NCBI GenBank assembly: GCA_002794705.1
Contig: PGTK01000004.1
Coordinates: 1 to 64,000, forward strand
Length of the DNA: 64,000 bases
Source of the DNA: Candidatus Thermofonsia Clade 1 bacterium
GTDB taxonomy: Bacteria > Chloroflexota > Anaerolineae > Aggregatilineales > UBA2796
Direction of reading: 5' to 3'
Shown: positions 25,377-33,429 of the stretch, piece after piece
Layout of the letters: each line of letters begins with the position of its first letter
Position numbering within the stretch: position 1 is the stretch's first letter
The notes under the pieces: model-generated
Seen by the model: the letters and a program-made list of their open reading frames with translations, nothing else
The model's database searches: none
What the model was told of the DNA's origin: nothing
Program-made: the position numbers and the translations under genes

Positions 25377-27470
25377 ATGACTGCTGGAAACATCCCAATT
25401 CTTATGACAGAGCGATTTCGAAAAAACCTAAAGTCCTATGAGCGCTCTAGGGTAGAGCAGAAAATCAGGCTGTTGTTAGATAATCCGTCGCAGCCGCATC
25501 CCTCGCTCAAGGCGCATAAAATGCAGAATGGCGGCTTTTGGGAGTTCTACCTCACAGATCGGCACCGCGTCATCTATCGCTGGAAAGATGGCGTCCTTGA
25601 GCTACATGAGATCGGCGATCATTCTGTTGTTGGGCATTTTCATCAAGCCTCCGCTTACGCTCAGTTGAGTCCTTTTAAGCTGCAGAGCGAGCCGCAGCAG
25701 CCCAAGCCTGAGGCGCCCTCACGCCCGTTTTCGCGCCCCTTTGCTGCGCCGCGCCTGCCTACGCCCGCGCCCTCTGATGGCTCCCCCAACAAGTTTGCCG
25801 ACTTGCCCGAGGCGCATTTGCGCATCCTAGGCGTGCCAAAAGACCTGGTCAGAGCCGTGCAGGAGGCACCCTCGCTTGAGGCGCTAGAGACCATTGGCTT
25901 GCAGCCGCGTATTTTGGAGCGTCTGCAGGAGTTAGCGACCAATGCTGAGCTTGAGCGCGCCATGCGCGAGGGGCGTTTGCTCTACCGCACCACGCTCGAT
26001 CAGCTTGTGGGCTATATGGAGGGCAAGATCAAGCGCTTGATGCTCAATTTGACTGATGAGCAGCGCCACTTTGTTGACCTCAAAGCCAATCATCCGCTTT
26101 TGTTGCGCGGCTGTGCCGGCTCTGGCAAGACGACCATTGCTGTCTACCGCGCTATCGAGTTCGCCAGGCGCGGTCAGCGCGTTTTGTTCCTGACCTTCAA
26201 TCGGACGCTTGCCAATGCCGCCAAGACCATGATTGAAGAGCTAGTCAATCCTATGCCTGAGGGCTTAGAGGTCTACACAGTGGATGGCTGGCTGCATCGT
26301 TTGGTTAAGGAACGGCAAGGCAGCGCTCCGAGCCTGTTCGAGGGCGATGAAGACTGCAAACAAGTGATCAAACAGGCGATCAGCGTTGCGCAGCGTGCGC
26401 AGCCGCAAGTCTTTGCCCGCTACTTCCCACCTGATAATCCTGCCACTGAGACTTTCTTGGTCGAAGAGATTATGCACGTGGTCTTGCCCAGCGGCGTCAC
26501 GGCGCTGGAGGACTATCTGGCTTGGCAGCGGCATGGGCGCAAGACCGCACTACATGAGTCGGCGCGACGGATCGTCTGGCAAGTCTATGAGGCGTATCAG
26601 AACCTGCGTAAGGGTCGCCTGCATTGGGATGATCTCGCACGCCTTGCCGCTCAGGAGCTGCGCAGACAGCCACTTCAGCCCGCCTACGATCATATCATCG
26701 TAGATGAGGTGCAAGACCTGAGCGCAGCGCGTCTGCGCGCCATTTTGGCGTTGCTTGGCACGGCGCCTGCCTGTAGCCTGTTCATGGTCGGCGATATTGC
26801 TCAGAGCATTTACTCGCGGGGCTTTGCGTGGCGCGATCTAGGGCTGAACATGCGCGGCAGGAGCGCCAGCCTGCGCAAGAATTTCCGCAATACGCGCCAG
26901 ATCGCTGAGGCGGCTGCTCATCTGCACGTGCGCAACCAGCTCCTCAAGCAATCTGAAGAGTTCGTCGATCCAGAGCCGATCGAGCGCGTCGGTCCGCGCC
27001 CGCGCCTCATCCAAACAGAGCGCATCAGCCAAGTGCAGAAGGCACTGATCGAAAAATTGCTCAGTCTGGTCGAGGGCGAGACCTTCCGCCTTGCAGATTT
27101 TGCCATTCTCGCGCCCACTAACGATCTGTGTGAGGAATTTCAGAGGGCGCTCACCCGTGAGAAATTGCGCTCAATCCTGCATAAGGATAAGGAATTCAAT
27201 CTGTTTGAGGAACAGATCAAGATTCTGACCATTCACTCTGCCAAAGGGCTAGAATTCCCAGTTGTGTTCGTGGTCGGGCTGCATGAGGATGTGCTGCCGC
27301 GCAAGTCTTATGCGCTTTCGGAGGAAGAGCAGGCGCTGCACCTTGAGCGCGAGCGCACTTTGCTCTACGTTGCCATGACCCGCGCCGCTGAGGGACTTTT
27401 CCTGTTCTCCGCGCAAGAGCGCCCCTCGCGCTTTTTGAGGGAACTGGCGGCGGTTGTAGATAGGGACTGA
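25377..27470 (+). CDS. RelE/ParE-like domain fused to a UvrD-type helicase
   Basis: The 697-residue protein joins two modules. Residues 1-90 look like a RelE/ParE/YoeB toxin fold (KIRLLLDNPSQPHPSLKAHK, then GFWEFYLTDRHRVIYRW and LELHEIGDH). After a Pro-rich linker and a small helical region, residues about 225-690 form a superfamily 1A helicase: Walker A GCAGSGKTT near 244-252, Walker B IIVDEVQDL near 440-447, motif III GDIAQSIYSRGF, motif V TIHSAKGLEFPVVFV near 617 and motif VI LLYVAMTRAAEGL near 661. It may unwind DNA or RNA, with the N-terminal domain acting as a nuclease or ribosome/partner-binding module. ATG 25377 has a GGAGAGG site. It lies between two paralogous binding-protein genes. 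Confidence 0.88.
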   Translation: MTAGNIPILMTERFRKNLKSYERSRVEQKIRLLLDNPSQPHPSLKAHKMQNGGFWEFYLTDRHRVIYRWKDGVLELHEIGDHSVVGHFHQASAYAQLSPFKLQSEPQQPKPEAPSRPFSRPFAAPRLPTPAPSDGSPNKFADLPEAHLRILGVPKDLVRAVQEAPSLEALETIGLQPRILERLQELATNAELERAMREGRLLYRTTLDQLVGYMEGKIKRLMLNLTDEQRHFVDLKANHPLLLRGCAGSGKTTIAVYRAIEFARRGQRVLFLTFNRTLANAAKTMIEELVNPMPEGLEVYTVDGWLHRLVKERQGSAPSLFEGDEDCKQVIKQAISVAQRAQPQVFARYFPPDNPATETFLVEEIMHVVLPSGVTALEDYLAWQRHGRKTALHESARRIVWQVYEAYQNLRKGRLHWDDLARLAAQELRRQPLQPAYDHIIVDEVQDLSAARLRAILALLGTAPACSLFMVGDIAQSIYSRGFAWRDLGLNMRGRSASLRKNFRNTRQIAEAAAHLHVRNQLLKQSEEFVDPEPIERVGPRPRLIQTERISQVQKALIEKLLSLVEGETFRLADFAILAPTNDLCEEFQRALTREKLRSILHKDKEFNLFEEQIKILTIHSAKGLEFPVVFVVGLHEDVLPRKSYALSEEEQALHLERERTLLYVAMTRAAEGLFLFSAQERPSRFLRELAAVVDRD

Positions 27471-27504
27471 TCGTGGACTAGACGTAACGTTTGGCTGAAG
27501 AGTG

Positions 27505-27536
27505 CGAGGCGTCTCACAGGTCTAGGGGACGCCTCG
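27505..27536. other. Hairpin downstream of the helicase gene
   Basis: CGAGGCGTC (27505-27513) pairs with GACGCCTCG (27528-27536). There is no clear T run, so it may be a weak terminator or an mRNA end-protecting structure. Confidence 0.45.
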
Positions 27537-27575
27537 TGCGCTCTACCACTTGTTCAGCCTGACAAAGGCGGGCTG

Positions 27576-27604
27576 TTGCGCAGCTGTTCAATCTCTTGTA
27601 AAGT
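27576..27604 (+). promoter_or_regulatory. Sigma-A-like promoter of the second solute-binding protein
   Basis: TTGCGC at 27576-27581, a 17-nt spacer and TAAAGT at 27599-27604, 35 nt before ATG 27640. The -35 is the same as for the first paralogue. Confidence 0.62.
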
Positions 27605-27639
27605 GCTCAGTGAACCTTTGAGCCAAAAGGAGACCTTTT

Positions 27640-29412
27640 ATGCGTTTGAAGGGATTTTTCGTTGTTTTGGGCGCGCTGATGTTGGCGCTGACTCCGTTAG
27701 GCGCCTTGCGGGCAGCACAACTCGGCGAGAGCCATCTTGTGCTGAGCAGTCCGCTGCTGCAAAGCCCTGAGCCGATCACGCTTTACACCGCCTCCACGGG
27801 CTTGATCGCCACGCTCGATCCGCAGATCGCCCAAGACAGTGCCTCAATCGCCATCATTGAGAATTTGTTTCTCGGACTGACCGATTTCGATCCCAAGATC
27901 AACACCATTCGCGCTGAACTTGCTACCAGCTGGCAGGCGAACGAAACGGGCGACGTCTGGACTTTCACGCTGCGCGATGACGTGCCGTGGGTGCGCTACA
28001 ATCCTGCCACAGGCGAAACGACCGAAGTGCGCAAGGTGACCGCTCAGGATTTCGTCTACGGCATTCGGCGCGGCTGCGATCCGCGTTTGGGCAGCTATTA
28101 CAGCCAGATTGCCGCCTCGCTGATCAAGGGCTGCGATGTCGTTTACAATAAAGAGGCGACTCAGATTAGCGCCGAAGATTTTGAGCAAGTCGCGGTGCGC
28201 GCTTTGAGCGATACACAGCTGGAGATCACCCTGCAAGCCGCTTTCGGTTTCTTCCTGCCCGCCAGCAGCATGTGGATTTTCCGCGCCACGCCCCGCGAGA
28301 CCATCGAGGAATTCGGCGAGCAATGGACAGAGCCTGGCAACATCGTGACCAACGGCGCGTTCATGCTCCAAGAGTGGGATAAGCCCGTCAGCCGCGTTTT
28401 CGTCAAGAATCCGCTCTACGTGGAGGTGAACGACTCGTACGGCGGCAACCTAGAGCGCGTCAGCACCATTGTGGTCAACGATCCCGGCACGATCTGGTCG
28501 CTTTACAAGTCCAATCAGGTAGATACAGCGGGCGTGCCAGAGGCTGAACTCAATGCCGCCCGCCAAGACCCTGTCTTGAGCCAAGAGCTGCGCCAAATCA
28601 GCGATCTTGCCGTCTTCTACTTCGGCTTCTATTACGATAAGCCGCCCTTTGATAACGTGCATGTCCGCCGCGCCTTCAGCGCCATGCTGGATCGTCAAAC
28701 CTTCATCACCGAGATGCTGAACGGGGCAGGCGTGCCGATGGCGCACTTTGTGCCGCCGGGCATCTTCGGCGCCGTGCCGATCAATGAAGTGGGCATTGGG
28801 CAACCTGATACGCCCGGCTTCGATCCTGAATTCGCTCGCCAAGAGCTGGCACGCGCCGGCTATCCCAACTGTGAGGGCTTCCCCACCATCACCATTCTCA
28901 GCACGCCGCGCCGCACGCAATGGGGCGAGTACATGCAGAACGTGGCGAACACGGTCTTGGGCTGTCCGCGTGAGAAACTGGTGCTAGAGCAGGCGGAATT
29001 CACAGTGCTGCTCAAGACGATCAGCCTCGATACGCCCGCTAACGAGCGCCCGCATATGTACCTGATCAACTGGCTGCCGGACTATCCTGACGCGCACAAC
29101 TGGCTGCACGATGTGTTGAGCTGTCAGATCGACTCGCGCCCGTGCAGCGAGGCGATTGACGGTCGCCTAGAGCGCGCTGCCCGCGAAAGCGATCCTGAAG
29201 TGCGCCGTCAGCTCTACCGCGAGGTAGAGGAGCTGCTCTTCGGCTACGAGGGTGAGTTCCCGATCATGCCGCTCTTCCTCGACATTGACATCTTCGCCGT
29301 CAAGCCGTGGTACACTGCTTTCTTCGAGACAGACGGCTTATTCGGCGGACCGCATTGGGAGTCGCGCCGCATTGATCAGGCGGCACAGTTGGCGGCGCGT
29401 GCCAGCCGCTGA
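27640..29412 (+). CDS. Family-5 ABC solute-binding protein 2 (paralogue)
   Basis: The 590-residue exported protein is a close copy of the one at 23367-25160, collinear along its whole length and sharing many long identical stretches (for example the regions around VTAQDFVYGIRR and QPDTPGFDPEFARQE). It has its own signal peptide (MRLKGFFVVLGALMLALTPL). Differences cluster in the likely ligand-contact and C-terminal lobe regions, so the two may bind different solutes. ATG 27640 has a GGAG site. No transporter subunits are adjacent. Confidence 0.9.
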   Translation: MRLKGFFVVLGALMLALTPLGALRAAQLGESHLVLSSPLLQSPEPITLYTASTGLIATLDPQIAQDSASIAIIENLFLGLTDFDPKINTIRAELATSWQANETGDVWTFTLRDDVPWVRYNPATGETTEVRKVTAQDFVYGIRRGCDPRLGSYYSQIAASLIKGCDVVYNKEATQISAEDFEQVAVRALSDTQLEITLQAAFGFFLPASSMWIFRATPRETIEEFGEQWTEPGNIVTNGAFMLQEWDKPVSRVFVKNPLYVEVNDSYGGNLERVSTIVVNDPGTIWSLYKSNQVDTAGVPEAELNAARQDPVLSQELRQISDLAVFYFGFYYDKPPFDNVHVRRAFSAMLDRQTFITEMLNGAGVPMAHFVPPGIFGAVPINEVGIGQPDTPGFDPEFARQELARAGYPNCEGFPTITILSTPRRTQWGEYMQNVANTVLGCPREKLVLEQAEFTVLLKTISLDTPANERPHMYLINWLPDYPDAHNWLHDVLSCQIDSRPCSEAIDGRLERAARESDPEVRRQLYREVEELLFGYEGEFPIMPLFLDIDIFAVKPWYTAFFETDGLFGGPHWESRRIDQAAQLAARASR

Positions 29413-29440
29413 TCGGATCGATCCCGCTGACCCTGAACAT

Positions 29441-29465
29441 GAGGGCGAGTGCAAGACTCGCCCTC
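29441..29465. terminator. Hairpin between convergent genes
   Basis: A perfect 10-bp stem (29441-29450 with 29456-29465, loop GCAAG) separates solute-binding protein 2 from the convergent terminase cassette and touches the stop codon of the 79-residue gene. Confidence 0.6.
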
Positions 29466-29703
29466 AGTCGCTCAGCTCATCAGCCACCTCAGGCTCGTCG
29501 CGGGCGAGTCGGCGGCGCATTTGGCGCTCCAGCGCCTCTAGCGCCTCGATCAGTGCATCGTAGCACTCGCTCACGCGCCGATCCTCGCTCGGCAAATGAT
29601 CGTAGAGCCGTTCGCCCTGCGCTGCCATGCCCTCTAAAATGCCCAATGCCTGCCAATAGGCGCGTTGCCATGCGCGATAATCGCCCATCTCTGCCTCACA
29701 CAT
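29464..29703 (-). CDS. Small helical protein at the end of the terminase cassette
   Basis: The 79-residue product is acidic and helical (MCEAEMGDYRAWQRAYWQAL ... ECYDALIEALEALERQMRRRL) and matches no family that I recognise. Its ATG (29701-29703) lies inside the end of the terminase gene (stop 29696-29698), an 8-nt overlap that suggests coupled translation. In a phage operon a portal gene would be expected here; this protein is far too short to be one. It may be a small accessory of the terminase or unrelated. Confidence 0.6.
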   Translation of the reverse strand: MCEAEMGDYRAWQRAYWQALGILEGMAAQGERLYDHLPSEDRRVSECYDALIEALEALERQMRRRLARDEPEVADELSD

Positions 29704-31141
29704 CGCTGTAAAACGGATTCTTGACCATTTGGAGGGCAGTGTCGCCGCCCAAGAGCCGCGCCGCCCCGAACGCCGCCATGCTCAGCGCCACGGCTGCATC
29801 AATCTGACCCGCGCCCTTGACCAGGCGATAGCCGCGCTCAGTGCGCTGGAGCGCCGCATTCAGCACATGCCGCCGCAGTGCCGAATCGCCCGTGTGTCGC
29901 AGACGCCCCTCGCTCAGCAGCTGATACAGATGTCCGTCGCTTTGCAGGCGCGGCGCGCCCTGCCCAAAGGCGATCATCGGGAGGTTCAGGCGCGTCTGCA
30001 GCCATTCGGCAAGGGCGATCATCTGATAGGGATCGTAGTACACGGCGGCAATGCGGCACTGTGCGGCTAAACGCGCCAATTCAGCGCCGATGCTCTCATG
30101 CAGACTCAGCGGACGCCCCGCCTCAGGCGCCCAGATACGAGAATAGACCACTTGGACGCGCTGAGTCGCCGCCTCCCATGTGCAAGCGACTAACGCTGTT
30201 GAGTCGTGCTGCGTAGCAGCATCCACGCCGAAGACCACAGGGCGCGGATCGTTCAGCTGCAGCGGACTGAGCGCCGAATCGCACAGCGAATCCCAGTGCG
30301 CGGCTGTACACAGCGCGTTTGCGCTGCCCATGCGCCGATTCTCCCACACGCGCAGATATTCCGCCTCTGGCAATATCCGTCGCTGCTCTGCGAGGTATTG
30401 CGGCATGTGCCACGCCATGCGCGGCACGTGATCGTAGTACACAAACAGGCGTCCGTTGCGCCAACAGGCGGGCTGACCGTCGCCGTTATCCAGATCGATC
30501 AGCTCTGGGACGGGTTCGCCGCGCAAGCCTTCATCAATCAGGTTGTGCCACCAGACCGAATTCGCCCAGCCCTGATAGCCCGTATAGAAGGTCAGGCTGT
30601 GACGGCGCGTTGGCACAGGACTGAACTCGGTGGCAAGGCGCACGCCGCGCTCATAGACTACGCCCCATGCCTCATCAAAGGTGGCGAGGGTATGATTGCC
30701 GCCTGCCTCGCCGCGCACGTCGTTCGCCACAGCGCGGATGAGCGTCCCATTGCGCAAATGGATCGCGTCTTGGCTTGCCCGCCAATCTATGCCGCGCCGC
30801 AGGATCGGATTCAGCTCCAGCGCACGCCGAATATAGCTGAAGACTCGGTTGCGCCCGCCTTCGAGGTCGTTTGCCAGCACGTACTGCTCGCCGCCGGGCG
30901 CCACGAACAGCGCAAACCACAAGTGCAGAGCCGCGGCAAGCGTACTTTTGGCGCTTTTCTTCGGGCAACTCCAGACAATGCGGCTATAGGGCAGTTCAGC
31001 ATCGCCCTCTGGAAACAAATGATCGAGGATCGGGCGATGGTAGGTTGACCACGCCGCAAGGCGCGGCGGCATCTGATCGGGCAGGTACATCCCGCCCCGC
31101 GACTCCGCCCAATGCAGGAAAGACGGTCGCACGTGGCTCAT
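29696..31141 (-). CDS. Phage-type terminase large subunit, orphan
   Basis: The 481-residue protein has the two-part layout of large terminases. The N-terminal packaging ATPase has a variant Walker A CPKKSAKST (residues 59-67) and Walker B TLATFDEAWG (D156-E157). The C-terminal RNase-H-like nuclease has VFGVDAATQHDSTALV, YYDPYQMIALAEWL and QIDAAVALSMAAFGA, which could supply the metal-binding acids. In phages it cuts and packages DNA. Its ATG overlaps the upstream stop by 4 nt (ATGA). No portal, protease, capsid or tail gene is in the window, so it is an orphan: a decayed prophage, a satellite remnant or a domesticated enzyme. Confidence 0.85.
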   Translation of the reverse strand: MSHVRPSFLHWAESRGGMYLPDQMPPRLAAWSTYHRPILDHLFPEGDAELPYSRIVWSCPKKSAKSTLAAALHLWFALFVAPGGEQYVLANDLEGGRNRVFSYIRRALELNPILRRGIDWRASQDAIHLRNGTLIRAVANDVRGEAGGNHTLATFDEAWGVVYERGVRLATEFSPVPTRRHSLTFYTGYQGWANSVWWHNLIDEGLRGEPVPELIDLDNGDGQPACWRNGRLFVYYDHVPRMAWHMPQYLAEQRRILPEAEYLRVWENRRMGSANALCTAAHWDSLCDSALSPLQLNDPRPVVFGVDAATQHDSTALVACTWEAATQRVQVVYSRIWAPEAGRPLSLHESIGAELARLAAQCRIAAVYYDPYQMIALAEWLQTRLNLPMIAFGQGAPRLQSDGHLYQLLSEGRLRHTGDSALRRHVLNAALQRTERGYRLVKGAGQIDAAVALSMAAFGAARLLGGDTALQMVKNPFYSDV

Positions 31142-31713
31142 GGCTGTTCAGACTCCTCATCGCCCTGCAGAGCGGCATAGAGACGGGCTGTCAGGTCTTC
31201 GGCGTAGCGATCTTGGCGCTGCTCAAGCCCGTAGAGGTTGCTGGCAAGTGCCTTAGCGATGCTCTTGCTCTCGCGCATGAGCGTCGCCAAGCGGCGGTAG
31301 ACATCCACGCCTGTGCCGTCGGGACGAAGCGGCTGACCGTTCAGCAGCGCGTTGGTGGCAAGGCTGATGCGGCTGAGCGTCAGCTCTAGGGCGCGGCGCT
31401 GCTGGGCAATCAAGTGATCCAAATCTTCATCGGGCAGGTCGCGCAGGGCGGAAGGGCGCAGCCCATCGGCGCGCAAGACGGCGCTGAACTGCTCAAGGTC
31501 AGCGGCAAGGCGAGTCAAGCTGCTGATCACGCTCCCGATCTGCCCGTTGCGCTCCCCTACGTGCGCGTCAAGGCGCTCGGCAAGGCTCAGGCAGGTCTCT
31601 GCCATGCTCTGGAAGTAGTCCGCTAGGTGGGCGGGCAAGAGCGGCGTAGGTAAGGCTGTGGTGACTGGCACCTCGCGGCTATACAGACCATGCCGCCAAT
31701 TCCGAACCGACAT
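31138..31713 (-). CDS. Possible small-terminase-like protein
   Basis: The 191-residue product begins MSVRNWRHGLYSRE. An N-x(2,3)-HGLYS motif near the N terminus is frequent in small terminase and related phage-encoded proteins. The rest is mostly helical (LADYFQSMAETCLSLAERLDAH, QQRRALELTLSRISLATNALL). It is the first gene of a tightly coupled cassette (ATGA overlap with the large terminase), the usual place of a small subunit, which recognises DNA. The family match is by motif and position only. Upstream is a 444-bp gap with a dispersed repeat. Confidence 0.6.
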   Translation of the reverse strand: MSVRNWRHGLYSREVPVTTALPTPLLPAHLADYFQSMAETCLSLAERLDAHVGERNGQIGSVISSLTRLAADLEQFSAVLRADGLRPSALRDLPDEDLDHLIAQQRRALELTLSRISLATNALLNGQPLRPDGTGVDVYRRLATLMRESKSIAKALASNLYGLEQRQDRYAEDLTARLYAALQGDEESEQP

Positions 31714-31820
31714 GCCAATGTCTCCTCAGGCTAAGCGTCGTGTGCCGCCTAATGCTACATCAGAACTTATGTTCTAACAAGAGAGAAAAATATAGGAGAA
31801 AAGTTCAAAAAGCGTTGACG

Positions 31821-32060
31821 CCCTTCCCCTGCTTGCGGGGGAAGAGTGGAGGGTCGGGGTTAGGGGTCTGACCCCACTCCTCAGTCCCCGACCCGCAAGC
31901 AGGGCAAGGATGCGCTCAGGCTGCAATCAGGTAGCCGTGACGCCCGATCACTTCACAGCGCAAAGCGCAGAGTTCTGTGCGCACACGCGAAAGGCACTCA
32001 GAGTGCGCATTGACTCCCTTCCCCTGCTTACGGGGAAAGGGCAGGGGATAGGGGTCAAAG
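31821..32060. repeat. Dispersed G-rich repeat, copy B (two modules)
   Basis: The gap 31714-32157 has no intact gene. It holds one G-rich module at 31821-31910 (CCCTTCCCCTGCTTGCGGGG, then GGGTCGGGGTTAGGGGTCTG) and a second at about 32013-32060 (CCCTTCCCCTGCTTACGGGG). Between them, on the minus strand, the tail 31916-31957 reads CEVIGRHGYLIAA then stop and is shared with copy A. Here the frame stays open upstream through VRTELCALR. The G-rich phrases also match copy C at 60209. This is a mobile or recombinogenic interspersed element of unknown type. Confidence 0.78.
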
Positions 32061-32094
32061 GTAAGTTCAGCTTGGATTTGAACGGTCTACACGG

Positions 32095-32133
32095 CGTCAA
32101 AACACAGATCGCCGCATGACTCGCGGCGATCTG
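32095..32133 (-). terminator. Terminator of the xylo-oligosaccharide operon
   Basis: A perfect 11-bp stem (32105-32115 with 32123-32133) is followed on the minus strand by TGTTTTG. It lies about 25 nt past the GH8 stop. Confidence 0.8.
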
Positions 32134-32157
32134 GCATTGTGAGGAACGGCTCAGCGT

Positions 32158-33417
32158 CTAGCTCGCAGGCGTGTAGATTCTGAAGTTGCCGCTCAGCTGC
32201 AACAAAGCGAGCATATACAGCAAGTTGTCATAGTAGCGGTAGCGTCCGACGGTCAAGGGCGCCTCCCAGAAAGCCCGTACGAAGCCCCAGCGGATGGGAT
32301 CATCAGCGGCAAGGGCGGCTACTGCGTTCATAGCGACCAAGCCGAGCGCACGATGTTGTGGCTCAACAGGCGTGCCATCAACGTGGAACTTCGAGTTGTA
32401 GCGATCAATGCCCAGCTGATGGAAAAAGCGCAGCAGGCGGTTGCTCTGCTCAACCTGCCAGTCATCCACTCCGAACCAGACGTAGTCCATTGCCACCATC
32501 ATGGCACAGCGCCAAGCGTCGGCGTAGAAAAACTCGCCATAATCGCCCCACGGTCTGGGCGTGCCGTCAAAGTTAGCATAATTTGGCATTAAGCCTGTCT
32601 CAGGATGAGCGGCGCGCCGCCAAAAGGCACGACTCTCGTTAGCAGCACGCGCCCAGAACTCCTGATCAGCTGCCGCCCAACGCGCCCAGAGTTCATAGTA
32701 GTGCGGCGCATGGTAAGACGGATCAGTGAAGCTGCTTAAAACGCCACGCATCGGCACAAAAACGACATGAGTCGTCTGCGGATCGAACATGCCCGTCAGC
32801 ACCTTGCTAGTCTCAGCCTTGTGCAGCATTTCGTGGAGCAGTGCGTTTGCCTCTGCTGTGTAGTTGAAGATGCCCTCGCCGTTGCCCCAGCGCGCTGCGG
32901 CAAAAAAGAGCGCCATGACAAACCACGTCTCACCATCAGGTGCTGAGTTGTTATCAAGCCGTGTGCCGTCGGCGGCGTGTTGCCAGGAGAAAAAGCCGCG
33001 ATAGTCAGGATCGGTGTGGTACATATAGGTGCGCGCCCATTTCCACAGGCGATCAAACTCTTCTTTCTTATCCAGCTGCACGGCGATCATCATGCCGTAG
33101 GACATGCCTTCGCTGCGCACGTCGTTGTTAGCCACATCAAGGATGTAAGCCATGTCATCGCCTACGGGATAGTAGACGCGCTCAGTCTGATCATTGCCGT
33201 AGAACAAAGTGTTCCAGACCTGCTCGATGCGCGCCTCGATCTCCGCTTGGCTATAGCCCGCCTCAGCCAGCAGATTGGGATAATTGCCTGTGAAAAAGGC
33301 ACCTTTGCCCTGCTGTTGTAATCTGCTTGGCCCGTCAGCGGGCTCCCAGTGATTCGGCAAGCTCAACGGATAGACCATTGCGCCTAACAGAGCTAAGACA
33401 AGAAACCGCGTAAGCAT
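32158..33417 (-). CDS. GH8 glycosidase, Rex-like (exo-oligoxylanase)
   Basis: The 419-residue protein has a hydrophobic N terminus (FLVLALLGAMVYPLSLP) that may be a signal or anchor, and a GH8 (alpha/alpha)6 barrel. The proton-donor glutamate is in DVRSEGMSYGMM near residue 100. DPDYRGFFSWQHAADGTRLD, PDGETWFVMALFFAA and YGEFFYADAWRCAMMVAMD follow the pattern of reducing-end xylose-releasing exo-oligoxylanases (Rex). It would cut xylose from the reducing end of xylo-oligosaccharides. It is the last gene of the operon, 12 nt after GH3. Confidence 0.86.
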   Translation of the reverse strand: MLTRFLVLALLGAMVYPLSLPNHWEPADGPSRLQQQGKGAFFTGNYPNLLAEAGYSQAEIEARIEQVWNTLFYGNDQTERVYYPVGDDMAYILDVANNDVRSEGMSYGMMIAVQLDKKEEFDRLWKWARTYMYHTDPDYRGFFSWQHAADGTRLDNNSAPDGETWFVMALFFAAARWGNGEGIFNYTAEANALLHEMLHKAETSKVLTGMFDPQTTHVVFVPMRGVLSSFTDPSYHAPHYYELWARWAAADQEFWARAANESRAFWRRAAHPETGLMPNYANFDGTPRPWGDYGEFFYADAWRCAMMVAMDYVWFGVDDWQVEQSNRLLRFFHQLGIDRYNSKFHVDGTPVEPQHRALGLVAMNAVAALAADDPIRWGFVRAFWEAPLTVGRYRYYDNLLYMLALLQLSGNFRIYTPAS

Positions 33418-33429
33418 CTGGTGTAACTC

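Noticed and set aside
29464..31713. An intact prophage
   Set aside because: Only terminase-like genes are present; the neighbours are ABC binding proteins and glycosidases, with no structural, lysis or integrase genes.
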